A stretch of DNA of 64,000 nt from positions 1,396,001 through 1,460,000 of the forward strand of contig JAWNZC010000471.1 of assembly GCA_035771165.1 (NCBI GenBank), read 5' to 3'. The position numbers and the translations under genes were made by a program. Below the pieces are notes generated by a model, which was not told the DNA's origin, made no database searches, and worked only from the letters and a program-made list of their open reading frames with translations. Below are positions 22,501 to 34,900 of the stretch, piece by piece (within the stretch, counting starts at the first letter, position 1; every line of letters begins with the position of its first letter). Origin of the DNA: Paragorgia papillata (lineage: Eukaryota; Cnidaria; Anthozoa; Scleralcyonacea; Coralliidae).

Positions 22501-24145
22501 CCAATTAAATAAGAAGGTTCAGGAGCATGCCTCTCTGGAAGAGTGGGTCTAAAGCCCCCTGTCACACCCCTGAAACTTCAATCTAGTTTCTTGTAGCTAT
22601 AGTACATGTCCTTCCAATGGTCTTTTTTCCACTCCCATCTTCCACCCTGTGCCATGCTCCGATCCCCACCATGCCCTGCAGTGAAAGAAGGGCAGGGAAT
22701 TAAGACCCTGGGAACGAGGTTACATACATGTATGAACTAAATGCTGTTAATATGACAGAACATACTGTTAAAGACTCTCGTTTGCGGCCACTTGTCACAA
22801 ATGTAAAACCTTGAGTTTCAATGGCAACTCCTGTTTTTTGAACATGTTCCTCAATATACCTGAACAAATTATATTTTAAAAATACATTTATTTGCAAAAA
22901 TATACATTTAAAAAACAATATACTGGTTGACAGTGTATATAAATCACATTGAATCATAAAATAATCTTACCAATTTACAAAAGAACTTTTGCCAGCAGAG
23001 TGGTTCCCAATTAGTAAGACACTTATTTTCTTGCGGGGAGCAAGAAGAGAAAGGTCAAGTCCTTTGGCAATTGTAGCTAAACCTGAAATGCAATAATAAC
23101 ATGAGGTTATTAAGTTAACAGAAAATTACGTCTGTACAGGAAAATAACAGAGTGAGGTCTTGACAGTACAGACCAAGCCACAGACGAGGTTCATACAAAA
23201 AATAAGAGGTCTAATATTTTCTCGTACAGACCAAGTGAAGGGGGCAACTAAATTGTTTATTGTATATGGTTGTTTCAAGTTTTCAAATATTTGTTGTATC
23301 AGAATCAGAATTAGTGTGAAAGCCTTAGAAAATCCAATTTTGTATCCAGATGCTTTGACTTGCACACAAATGAAGGAACGCTTTGGGATAATCCATCACA
23401 GGAAAGTGTTTTGATTGGCTAGCTAAAGGCAGCTTCTTTTCAAGGATCAACAGGTTTTTCTGTTTTCAGTAAGGCTCTGGGTAGGTACAAGATTGTAGAA
23501 AGTCACACTGGTAAAATCAACATTCGGGACAGCAGTCCTGATACAAAAAAGATAATAAAAAGACCATAGTCTCGTCATCTGGATATGCTCTCAGGATCTG
23601 ATTACAAAGCCGTATAATAATGGGTTATTCCAGAAAGTATCCATACTCCCCCCCCCCCCCCCCCTCCCATGAAGAAAATGGCAAATTGGTCCTCCCTGGT
23701 AAATCTGTAGTTTTACCCCCTCCCCCTTTGGTCTTTGGGCAGCACAATGGATCTTTTCTGGGACGACCCAATGTACTAAAACATCTACTGTTGTTATATC
23801 AATCAATTAACTGAAATCGATTGTTATTGATTATAAATATCGATTTCATCATGATTTCATTGATTGTGTAACTGGAAAATGATTAGAGAACAATCAGAAT
23901 TTTTTTATAATTAAAACTGAAGTTTGGACAAAGAAACAATATATACATCTAACGACTTTAACAACCATTGCCATTGCCATCCTACCATATAAAACTACGA
24001 CAATTAACTATTTATAATGGGACTGTGTGTTACCTTTCTCATTGTCGATATACAAATCGTGACATTCCTTCAATATTCTTTCATTTACGCTTACTGTCGC
24101 TTTATCTGGAGCATTAGCAGACGTACGGTGTTTTCCAGCAGGCAT
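15176..24145 (-). CDS. Dynamin-superfamily GTPase, EHD-like G domain plus two C-terminal TM helices
   Basis: Thirteen minus-strand exons: 24034-24145, 22971-23082, 22766-22859, 22202-22256, 21350-21490, 20679-20756, 20447-20529, 19569-19670, 18813-18958, 17108-17276, 16029-16141, 15446-15530, 15176-15229. All junctions are GT-AG and phase is kept throughout: 447 residues ending EHDL then TAG. G1 is GNHSAGKS (63-70), G3 is DTPG (149-152) and G4 is SKAD (213-216). The stretch from DTPGLVDG through FDVDQTILWL, DLIFVFFDP and KIRFYLSKAD follows the order seen in EHD proteins and sarcalumenin. A helical segment (about 260-310) leads to hydrophobic helices at about 322-341 and 381-397 and a basic tail. 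That topology recalls mitofusins and atlastins rather than EHDs, and no EH domain is present. Likely membrane remodelling; organelle unknown. A frame extends upstream of the chosen ATG, so a longer N-terminus is possible. Confidence 0.88.
15600..15950. repeat. CCTT/CGTT tetranucleotide-rich array (intron 11 of the GTPase gene)
   Basis: Interspersed CTTC, CATC and GTTC runs on the plus strand. Long open frames on both strands (Ser/Pro/Phe-rich or Arg/Glu/Lys-rich) are by-products of the repeat. Confidence 0.9.
16474..16534. repeat. (AAC)n(AAT)n microsatellite
   Basis: About 20 trinucleotide units in intron 10 of the GTPase gene. It produces poly-Asn and poly-Cys frames that are not genes. Confidence 0.95.
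16796..17040. mobile_element. Element with 61-bp inverted repeats
   Basis: CTCGAAACAGCTGTTGGGCT at 16796 through AAGCTG is repeated in reverse complement at 16980-17040 with almost no change, around a 125-bp spacer that contains CACCCGCGG. It sits 67 bp from exon 10 of the GTPase gene, on the 3' side in gene direction. Confidence 0.75.
17450..17729 (-). mobile_element. tRNA-derived SINE (copy 1)
   Basis: On the minus strand the head reads GGGGTGTTGGTGGCACAGTG then GTTAGTGCACGTGCC (A box) and GGGTTCGATTCCTGC (B box), a tRNA-like pol III promoter. The body contains GGGTACTCCGGTTTCCTCC. It ends in an AT-rich 3' part near 17450. Near-identical to 50478-50766. Confidence 0.85.
17797..18710. repeat. 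GGTAT-based satellite (intron 9 of the GTPase gene)
   Basis: About 900 bp of 5-bp units (GGTAT, GATAT, GTGGT) arranged in higher-order blocks such as GATATGTGGTGTGGTATGGT. Three His/Pro/Tyr-rich frames of 264-323 codons on the minus strand arise because the 15-bp multiple preserves frame; no real protein is implied. Confidence 0.96.
19018..19535. repeat. 60-bp minisatellite, about 8-9 units (intron 8 of the GTPase gene)
   Basis: The unit contains TGTGCAATGGTCAAGATCGT, GAGACAAGTTGCACGAACCA and TTGCAGCGT. GCAGCG recurs at about 60-bp steps from 19092. Units differ by several bases, so the array is older than the neighbouring ones. Since 60 is a multiple of 3, frames stay open on both strands. 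Confidence 0.9.
19855..20185. repeat. CTTCA/CTTTA pentanucleotide array (intron 7 of the GTPase gene)
   Basis: Five-base units on the plus strand alternate between CTTCA and CTTTA blocks, with occasional GGTCA or TCCCT changes. Confidence 0.95.
20795..21212. repeat. GAT/GGT/AAT trinucleotide array (intron 5 of the GTPase gene)
   Basis: About 420 bp of GATGATAATGGT-like units. It gives Met/Ile/Val or His/Tyr frames on the two strands that are not genes. Confidence 0.95.
21690..21961. mobile_element. Palindromic element, inverted partner of 43569-43830
   Basis: ACAAATAGATTCCATTTTTT (21779) is mirrored by AAAATGGAATCTATTTGT (21943), with GATGCACAGAAGACGTCACA against TGTGACATCTGTGCATC inside. 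The left flank, including CTTCTTCATGCCCCAAAATT, is also found reversed at 43790-43825. Surrounding CCTATAG motifs at 21560-22125 belong to another element. Confidence 0.7.
23620..23775. mobile_element. Short MITE with poly-C interior
   Basis: TGGGTTATTCCAGAAAG at 23620 is mirrored by CTTTTCTGGGACGACCCA near 23754. The inside carries a run of about 18 C. Located in intron 1 of the GTPase gene. Confidence 0.55.
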
Positions 24146-24711
24146 TCTTTTCAGAAATAATAGAAAATGGAACAAAAAGAAAAGCGTTTCTAGTTCGGTT
24201 ACGAAAATAAAACTTTGACGTGTTAGCGCTGACCGAGGCACATGAAAGGTCCTGGTACCTAGAGAGAAAAAAACGGTAATTTTCAAATAATTTTAATATT
24301 GTATTTATTGGGGGTTTTTTTTTGTTTGTCTTTTATAGATTATTGGAATTATTTGCCTATTGTTATGTTATGTTATAAAGAAGAAAAATTGTTCATAGGT
24401 ACTAAGGAGATGAAGTTCCATTCAGTGGTGTCGTGGCCGGGAGGCAAGGGAGTGCAGCTTCGCCCCCTACAATTTGATATTTGTTGGAAATATGGTTGTC
24501 GGTAAACACGGAATTGATCCCCCCCCCCCCTCAGTCCCCCGCTCCCCCCTCTGTTGAACAGCTCCAACGGCGCCACTAAATAACGCCACACATATTAAAA
24601 CAAGTTTTATTTTTAGAATAAAGTATTATTTTTTATAGTTAGTACTTATAGCATATATATTATAAACTTTAAGAGCGTTTTTGGTGAAGAAAAATCATTT
24701 ACATATCCCAA

Positions 24712-25160
24712 CATTTCAGACACGCCATTGGCACATAAAAACAACAGTTATGCGCTGGCAGCGTTGTTAAAGGGCGTTACTATGGCCGTATAGTTATCAG
24801 TGGCGGATCCAGGGGGGTTATGGGGGTTGCAACCCCTCCTGGCCTATTATATATGGTATATTATATTATATATAATATATCAATTGTGTTTAGTGTATAA
24901 AAATCACTATTTCTGATCCTAATATTGTCCCCAAAATGCAGGAAATAGCATTTCAGGGTTTCAGAAATCAAAAATTTTCCGGGCGGGCATACCCCGGACC
25001 CCCCTAGACCCGGACCCCCTGAGGTGTCAACCCCCTCTTTAAAAAAATCCTGGATCCGCCCCTGATTTCAGACACGCCATTGGCACATAAAAACAACAGT
25101 AAAGCGTTAACGTTGGCAGCGTTGTTAAAGGGCGTTTAATACTATATGGCCGTATAGTTA
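24712..25160. repeat. Direct repeats flanking a GTGGCGGATCCAGG element
   Basis: TTCAGACACGCCATTGGCAC and the following 80 bp (to GGCCGTATAGTTAT) occur at 24714-24799 and again at 25069-25160. Between them, CAGTGGCGGATCCAGGGG and CCTGGATCCGCCCCTG form the ends of a separate element (about 24800-25064). Confidence 0.7.
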
Positions 25161-25246
25161 TATAACATTACATCACAAAAGCTTCAGAGAAAAAACTCTT
25201 TTCCTTACAAAAGTAAGCTACAGTATAAATACTGTGATGTAAATAC

Positions 25247-25706
25247 AGCATTACAGTCATTTGCAAGTTCGTTTATACTCTATTACAACGAGTATAAAGC
25301 ACTTTATAGCTAAACTGCATTAGTACACAATAAGAACAGGGTTACAGGAACAACAGACTAGGAAGCGGGATCTCATTTATTCATGTATCACCATGGCACA
25401 ACCAATCACACTTACAAAAGCTAGAACTTCGAATTGGGAGAGATGCCTTCGAATTAATGGCATTATCTGCTATACCCACGGGACGTGTATGACGTAACTG
25501 TACACATTCCGTAACGCTACAAAGTACAATTTAATTTTGAACTACGTACGCATTTGATTAGCTGCTAGGAACCAAGCAACCAATCAAATGCGTAATTCAA
25601 AACGAACTTCGAACTTCCCAACGAACTTGCGAATACCTTCGGAACGAACTTCCGAAGTTTTCCACCACTTTTCCTGGTGAAAAGTGAGTTGCAAATGACT
25701 GTAATA
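25247..25706. mobile_element. MITE with TTACAGTCATTTGCAA ends
   Basis: ATTACAGTCATTTGCAAGTT near 25250 is mirrored by GAGTTGCAAATGACTGTAAT near 25688. Internal CGAACTTCG repeats are mirrored too. It lies in the 1.8-kb spacer between the divergent GTPase and UBE2L3 genes; the rest of that spacer to 25981 shows no gene. Confidence 0.65.
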
Positions 25707-25981
25707 ATTATATAATGCATGATTTTTTCAATTTTAAGAATTTGTTTATTTTATCATATATTTCATTGAACTAGCTACATATTATACATAATATAACATT
25801 CACAATTGTGCTCCTGAAATTTCAAAACAAGTACAATTAAATAATAGTGTTTTCAGCATTCTGGAATTCTAGGAAAAGCTGTGAAAAATCAAGGAGGCTT
25901 ATGGGAAATTCAACTAATCTAGCGCCCAGTCCCCGAGCGAAAGTTGTCTCGGATATACTTTGCACAAGGTGGAAATTCAGC

Positions 25982-28900
25982 ATGGCTGCTACGAGAAGGT
26001 TAACAAAGGTGAGAAAATGACCGTTTTTAATTGCTTTAAATCCGCCGTACGTTTAGGACTAGACACTAAAGATACCTAGGAAAGTTTTTAGTTTGTTTCC
26101 AGCTGGAGTCAGTGTTTTTTTCCCGGAGTAATTTATTAACAAAAATAACACATTACCCGTCGCTATTGTCGACTTGTCTCTACGACTTCGCTCATAATAT
26201 CGAAACCGGTTACACGTTTTGTTAGTTTTATTTGTTCAAACTGCTGTATACCCGAATGCGTTTAACCACGGTTTTACCATTTTTTTAAAAAGGGTTACTG
26301 GTGTATTAAACGGATATATTTTATGGATACTTCGAGTGTCTAGTGGAGAGAGGTCGAGAGGAAGTATAACATGGTTTTTAATACCAATAGGGGGAAAAGC
26401 GTTTTAGCAAACTGTTCGCTGTATTTCTCCGTTTTTAGGAACTGGCGGACATGAGAAAGTCGGGGGCAGCAGTTTTTCGCGTTATTCATGTCGACGAATC
26501 CAACATTTTAAATTGGCAAGGTTTGATAATACCGGTAGGTTGTCAAGATTTTATTTGAAGTGTTGTCTAGGGGAGTTGGGCGGAAACTGCTTAATCGACA
26601 CTTTGGGGGAAATGTTTATTCTATATTGGTGGCGAATATTTGTTTTGTTGAGTGGTGAGTTAGTATATGGTACTTAATTACTGTGCCCTGAGGCAGTGTC
26701 TATTTAATTACTGTCTGTCAGGACAATCACACTTATGTACGAGTCAAATCCAACTGTGATCATCCCCCCCCCCCTGGGCAAACCCCAGGCATTTGACCCA
26801 AGGTGAGCTCTGTATAAGGTGGGAATTTGACGCAAAGCAATCCCACCCAGTTGGGCATTTGACTATTGAAAAAAGTTGGTCAGTGGTTGCTCGTTAAAAA
26901 ATCTCCTCGTTTTAGCCATCTCTTCAGTCTGCATGATCTTTTCTGTTGTTATTCCATGTGAACATTTGAAAATGCCATTGCTTAAAGTCTGGAATGCAAA
27001 GAAGGACGTTGAAACTTCATGGTAGTGAATTTTTTGTTGTCTGTGAATGAAATATTTCAAACAAAATATTTTAATAGAGCCTTGACAGTCCCAGATGGTG
27101 GGGCATTTGACTGTGTTTTCGGTCTGCATAGTGGGGAATTTGACCAAAATGTTTCGGAAAAGTCAAATTCCCGGGGGTTTGCTCAGGGGGGGGATGATTG
27201 CAGTTAGAATTGACTCGTACATTATGTAGTGATATTTCTATTACATGTATTAATGCACCTATCAATGTTAGTCCCGAGGGGGTGGTGTTTTGATCAAAAC
27301 GCATGTCCCCAGTTGACATTTTGACACTGAATTCTCCCCGAGGGAGGGTGGGGTACTTTGGTCAATTTTGATTGTAGCCGAGGAAGACTGGGCATGAGTT
27401 TGTTGCTGCTAGCTTTCGTTCTGCTGTCAAAACGGAGTCTTCACAAGAGCCCGAGGTAATTTAAGCATATCCAACACCTTATTAAGTTTAATATATGCAT
27501 CTGTTGATATTTATCAGTGCATCAGTGATGAAATATTTATAATTTCTTATCTTTTGATTCTTTTTTGCAAAATATTACTGTAAAAACTTGTTGATCTTTT
27601 GAGATGTTGTTTGTTGACAAAATCTGTAGTCTGTGGAGAAATATATCATCTCACTTTTGGTTTGTACGTATATTTACTTGTCATAGCACAGCTAATAGGG
27701 TGGGGAATTTGATAAATTTTGACGTGGAATTTTGTCCCAAGGGAGTGGCATTGGAAAATTTTAAACGATAAAATGTCAAATCCCCACCCTTTGCCCAACC
27801 CCCCTTCCCTCGGGGCTAACATTGATAGGTGCATAAGTAAAACAGGTCCTTTGGGTTATTTATCAATTATAAATTTTAATAGGTGTGATACAACACAAGC
27901 TTTGATTGGCTAGTTGGTGTCAGGGGTCAAATTCTGATGGGTTAAATCTTGGGCTTTCTTTATTAGTCCCTGCAATTTTTGCAATTTTACATCACATCTT
28001 AACAATAAAAACATCATGAAACTGAAACACTGCTACTGTAAATTTATCCTTCATAATTCAGTGAGATTTTGAGCGCAAAAATAAAACAAACACATGTCAT
28101 TTCAGACACAGTTGTTTCGCCTGCAGTTTCAAATGTCCCATTTAATATTATGAGTAAAATGCTTGGAAAGGTTCGAATTACGCACTGATGAGTTTGACGT
28201 TTGAAACAAGCTTAAATAAATGCTTTGTTTTTTTTGCACGGCGTTATGAATTCTAGTCTAATCCAGAACTCCAATGCCACTTCTGTAGCGAAAGCGGCAG
28301 TTGGGGGGGGGGGGGATTAATCCCAACCCCCCTACTTTTTCGACAAAATATTTTCGCGATACACTTTTCAAATGTTAATTCAAACCCTGATAATATTTTA
28401 TTTAATATAGATAACTTTTGTGGAAACACCACATAAAATATTTATTTGCTTTCGGCCTGTTGACTCAGGCCTTCATCAGAGCAATAAAAAATAAAATATC
28501 ACACTATCTCTCAGGAGGGACAACCGTATTCAGAGGGCATTCTTGATTTTGTTTTTCTAATTAATAAAATTAACGTGATACGCCATTGTATTCTTACGTG
28601 ATTTAATTGATCAGTTGCTTAGTTTATAACAGCGTATTGCTCTGATGAGGCTCAGCAAATAAATATTATATGTAATATGTGGTGTTTCCACGAAACTTAT
28701 CTATATTACCAGGGGTGGATCAAGCTTTAGCGGGGCCCCTGGCACATTAGTAGCTGACTCACTTCTGCCCCCCTTCCCCGAAGTCAGAAAGAGACTAGAA
28801 AAATCGGAGAAAATTAACAAAAAAATATGCAAATAGCAACCAGCTGTCAGCTGCGAATAGCTACATTGTAAGAATGTTTGTGTTTATCTATGGTACTCAA

Positions 28901-31900
28901 CCTACATTTCTGGAACCCTGGTTCTATTTCTAAGTAATATTTAAAACCCGAGCAGGAGTGTTTTATCAGATTTAAAACCACGAGGGTGCAGCTCGAGTGT
29001 TTTAGATCTGATAAAACACGTGATGCGAGTGTTTTGAATGGCTTCAAAAATGATTCGTTATTGGATGTTATGTTCATTAGTATTCTTTATATAAAATTGT
29101 ATGTTCATTAGTATTCTTTATATAAAATTGTATGTTCATTAGTATTCTTTATATAAAATTGTATGTTCATTAGTATTCTTTATATAAAATTGTATGTTCA
29201 TTAGTATTCTTTATATAAAATTGTATGTTCATTAGTATTCTTTCTGACGTCAAGAAGTTTTATCAGGTATAAAACCACGGACATGGTACTGATTTCCTTT
29301 GTGTTTTCCTCATGAATTATTAATGAGTTTTTGAAGATATTTACAAACAATGATTTTAAACTTTAGATTGAAAATTAAATAGATTTACAAGTTTCTTATA
29401 GCAATAGGTTTTGGAGTGATTCTGAAATATTTTTCCTCTTCTTATAAGTTGTAATGTATGATAAAACTTAATTAAATTAAAACCAAAAAGCCACCAAAAA
29501 TCTGCGGGGCCCCTGGCACTTGCCCAAAATGCCCTCCCCTTGATCCGCCACTCAGGGTTCAAAATAAATATTTTGGATTTAGATATTTTTTTAGGCTGTC
29601 TTGCATATGTACATTTATGGTACCGGCTATTTTCCCGCTATGTGAGTCCATGATCATGAGAGGCCCACCCAGGAATTGTTTTAGTTAATAAGCTCGTATT
29701 CAAAAAATAATCTCATTTACTGTAGATGTCGCGCTAGGCTGTGAGACGTTACACTACATTGGAAGTTACACTACGTTTTAAGACGTTAATACAAAATCAC
29801 GCTGTGTTGTAAGACGTTAATAAGCTATGTTTAAAGACGTTACATTACGCTACGTTATAAGACGTCACACTTTGTTGTGAGACATTGTAAGATGTTACAC
29901 TATGTTATAAAACGTATACACTAGCCGGCTAGCGGCGTGAAAATGCCGGCTAGCCGGCCGCTATTTTGAACCCTGCCACTGGATATTACATTATTACTGG
30001 CATGAAAACTTTCAAAGAATTAATATTTTATTTGTTGTTTATTTAGGAAAGTGCGCCATATAACAAAGGTGCTTTTAAAATTGATATAGTATTTCCAGCT
30101 GAATATCCATTCAAGCCGCCTAAGGTAAAGCAGTCAATCAAATGTCAGGGTTCTGCCCAGGAGTATGTGAGTGCCGGGTACCTACAGGCCTGGGTGCTCA
30201 ACCCCCCCCCCCCCCCCCCGAGAATATGTGAAAATTAGTAATCTGAAAATGATATTTTCCAAATGTGAGCAAGTGAAATTCATAATCCTTTACATCATGT
30301 GTCTCACAATTTTGTCTGACTAAATATTACTATTAAGTATTTATTTATTATATATTTATATACATGCAAGGGCATGCTAGAATATACATCATGACGAATT
30401 CTCTACGTAAAGCTAGGGCAAGGTTTCCTGCGTATGTTTTACAACTACCAACGCCGGTGTATCATCTTACAGGCAATAAAAAAAGTGCAAAGTGATTAGT
30501 GCCTTACCCAAGTATCAGACAATCCAATCTAGCTTTGAAGGAATATTGTATTTCACTGAATCACAAGTCTGGTAGCTAATATTGTGTGTGTTGTGGTGCT
30601 GAATTTCACCAAATAATATTGTTTCAATAAAAACAAAATTCACCAAGGACAAAAAAATACAAAATGTTGTATATTAATTAAAAGATATATAAAAAATACA
30701 ACACATGGGGTTTTGTTATTGCATATTTCGAGTGTTGGGCGGAAGGGTCCATTTTAGCATGAGTGCTGGGTGCCGCCCACCGTAGGCAGAACCCTGAATG
30801 TGTAGTAATTCAAAATGAACTTGCAAATTCCAGAATGATCGAATGTCTAAACGTTTTCGATAAAAGTAACCTGAAACTAACTTTATACTGTAACCAATTT
30901 TTAGTATTATATAATTTTTTACAGTTCTACAAATTCAAATTAGTTTGATTTTTTTGTGAGGAAACTTCAACTAAATTATATATATATATATATATAATTA
31001 TATAATATTATTATTGCATTAACTAGATTACATTCAAAACTAAGATTTACCATCCAAATATTGATGAGAAAGGACAAGTTTGTCTTCCTATTATAAGTCC
31101 TGAGAATTGGAAACCAGCTACAAAAACAGATCAAGGTAATGTGTTGGAGCAAGTGTTGTACCCTACCTGTCTTTTTTAGCTTTCTAACGTGGAGCATATT
31201 TTTCATTTGTATATTCAATTGCGTACACAAAACACTACTTCGTATCACTATTTATACTGTATTTAAAGGGTATTGGCAATAAAAATTAAGTTTCTCTCAT
31301 TTGAAAGAACTTGTCAAATGGTATAAGAAGACCTTTTACAATTTTGCTGTATCTATTTTGGTTTTGGAAATATTTTGACCAAAGACAGTGTGCTGTCCGC
31401 CATCTTGTTGTAATATTGGGTCTAATTACCTAGGAAATTGGTAACGTCACAACCAGGGTAAACCTGATGAAACTACTCCGTGCATGACCAAATTTCCACG
31501 GAAGGCTTTTTAAATGTTGTGGGTCAATTTAAAATGGAAATAGTGCAACAAAATCGAGTTTCTAGCTCATAATGTCATAAGGTTGGCAAGATAAAAATTT
31601 CACTTTACCCTAGTTATGATGTCACATGCATATTGAAAATAATTCCAAGATGGTGGACAGCAGGCTGTCGACAGCAGGCTGTCTTTGGTCCAAATATTTC
31701 CAAAACCGAAACAGATACGGAAAAATTGTAAAAGGTCTTCTTATACCATTTGACAAGTTCTTTCAAATGAGACAAACTTAATTTTTATTGCCAATACCTT
31801 TTAATTCATCATTTCCAAAGTTACAGGTATCTTTACTTTTTTGTTTCTAATTTAGCTTTGGATAATACTTGTATATTGTACAAAATTTAATTATTGTCAG

Positions 31901-34900
31901 TTTCAGCTCACTTTTTAGTGATGTGCATAGCTGTTGTCAAGTTTCAAAGTAACGTTTTTAAATTTGAAAAGTTGCTTACAAAGTTTGATTTGATGTTCAA
32001 TTTGATATTCACAGGTCTTTATGGAAAATTTCCACAATAAAAAATGAAAATGTATTCCATGTGATTATCAAGTTTATAACAGCAAGTCAAGTGTTGAAAA
32101 ATACTTTTTCTGTGTTTGTGTGCTTATGCAGTGAAAAATAAGTTTGGAAGAGACTCTTATTTACAAGAACTTTTGAAGTTAGAAAGATTGATGTTCGCAG
32201 CTCTTCCATATCTCACTTCGTTCTTTAGATATTGGGATTTAGGATTTGCATGATATGCAAATAACATTCTATTCTTGCAATAATTCAAGTAAATCACTTG
32301 AAACTTTTCATGTATAGTGTCCTGCGATACACCTATGGATACACAGAAGCACATGCACAGTTAAAAGTGGTTTTGTTAAATAATCTCAAATTGATATTCA
32401 AGATTTTCCAACAAGTCATTATACAGTGTAACGTCCAAGTGATGTTATTTACATCTAAAACAAATCTCAATATCTCAAGAACGAAGTGAGATAAGGACGA
32501 ACTGTAAAAATAATTTTTTATAACTTCAAAAGTTCTTTTAACTCTTTCTCGTCCAGTCCGAAAACCAGTCACAGCAGGTGGTCTTGGCAATTTGTGAATT
32601 AACATGGCATAATAACACAAAAATAATACCACAATATATCATTTGAATCGTTTTTACCTCTACTATTCAAATTTTGGGTTTTCGGATCTTGTCAGACAAC
32701 CCATTTTGCAAATTATGCTAATTTATGCTAATTACTACTATTAATAATATTATTATAATCCAAAAAATGTTAAATATTTAACGAGAAATGACTTTACACC
32801 AAATTTTGGATCATGTAAAATGAAAAGCAGCATTTCACAAATTCAAATTGAAAAAATTGAAGCAATACAATAAAAAGCAAATATTATATTGATTTTTTAT
32901 GATTTTCCATTGAGACCCCCCATTGTGACCCCCCATGGTGCGGCCGCGAGCGATCATATAACTTATTTTGAAATTTACAAATTTAAACAGAATTATACAA
33001 GAACATACGACCAAAATACATCAGTAAGATCGTTTTTAAGTCAGCTATCCAGATTTTAAGTTATTTTTGAGTGATATTTACTTCTGTTTGCCATTACAAC
33101 GCCAACAACTCGCCGACAACTCTCGGCGAATTTTGTTCAAATTCGCCAGACTCGGCCGAGATGGTTTTCGTCAAATTTTACCAAATTATTGCTAATCTAC
33201 GAAATAATTACAACAAACAAATGTTTATACTTACTTTCGGAGTTGTTAGAGCCTAAATTTTCGTTGGTTTCGCTTATATATTGACAAATAAAAGCCATTT
33301 TGTTCTTATCCATACTCCATGATCCTCGCGGGATTTCAACAGAAGGGAAGTCAGGTCAGAACTCGGGTAATACTTCATGGCATATCGTTATAAAGGTCTT
33401 ATTTTAAAAAGGGATCATTCAGGATCATTTTAAGCCCTAGGGGGGTAATTTTGGTCAAAACCTCGCAGGTTCACAACAAATCAAAGTGATCCGTCACCAG
33501 TAGCGGATGACTATCGGGCCGGACAACTAGGAGTTAAAGGGTATTGGCAATAAAAATTAAGTTTATCTCATTTGAAAGAACTCGTCAAATGGTATAAGAA
33601 GACCTTTTACAATTTTTCCGTATCTGTTTTGGTTTTGGAAATATTTCGACCAAACTCAGCGTGCTGTCCGCCATCTTGGAATTATTTTCGATATGCAAAA
33701 TTATGTATGTGACGACGACATTATGAGCTAGAAACTCGATTTTTTGTTGCGCTATTTCCATTTTAAATTAACCCACAACATTTAAAAAGCTTTCCGTGGA
33801 AATTTCGGCACCCACGGAGTGGTTTCATCAGGCTTATCCTGCTTGTGACGTCACCAATTTCCTAGTTATATTAGACCCAATATTACAACAAGATGGCGGA
33901 CAGCACGCTGTCTTTGGTCGAAATATTTCAAAACACAAGAAAGATACAGAAAAATTACAAAATGTCGTCTTATACCATTTGACGAGTTCTTTCAAATAAG
34001 ACAAACTTTGCCAATACAGAGTCTCTCCCAAACGTATTTTTCACTGCATAAGCCTTTAAATTTTTATATTTTGGAACACTGTTTTGAGTAATGTCAAAAA
34101 CTTAAAAACTGTAGACTTTAATCCACCAATTCTCTTATAAATAATGAGTTTAAATGTCAATTTCATAATCATTTCAGAAATGTGACTAGAAAAATTTCTG
34201 CTTCCAGCCAAACATTTTTCATCCGTTCTGGCTAAAACTGGAACTTAGAAAAATCTGAGTTCTGGCCAGAACTTAAGCTACTATTACACAATGCGATTTT
34301 TCTTGCAACTTGCAACAAATAGCCTGAATGTTGCAAGTTGCAAAAAAAAATCGCACTGTGTAACCCCGTAGCAACTTGCGGTTTTGGTATTTTTGCCGTG
34401 TTGCAAGTTGCAAGAAAAGTTTGATGGGTTCTACTTTTTGCTGCAACTTGCAACAAGTTGCAACTTGCTGAGCGTGTAACACACCCTCTTTGCAACTTGT
34501 GACTTTTTGCAAGTTGCAAGAAAAGTTGCATCGTTTATAGTCCGTTTCAGCTTGCTTTTGAAATCCGATACGTATAATTGAAATGAACATTCCGAACTTA
34601 CGCTGCAATGTTCCGAACTACGTTGCGAGGTAGATACAAATTTAAGTCGGCAATTTGTTTCTGCTTAACCAAGTATCTATTATTCTATTTCTATACAACA
34701 AATAATCTTCTTCTCCGTGATTTTACCAAAGGAATTCAATTCAAAGCTTATTAAATTCGAACTTCACGACGAACTTCACAACGAACTTCCGTACCAAGTT
34801 CCCAACCTTCCAACGAATGTTGACAAACGAATTTCAAAAGCAAGCTGAAACTGACTATAACAGCACCTTTACCAGCCAAAATCAAGTTCTAGTACATCAT

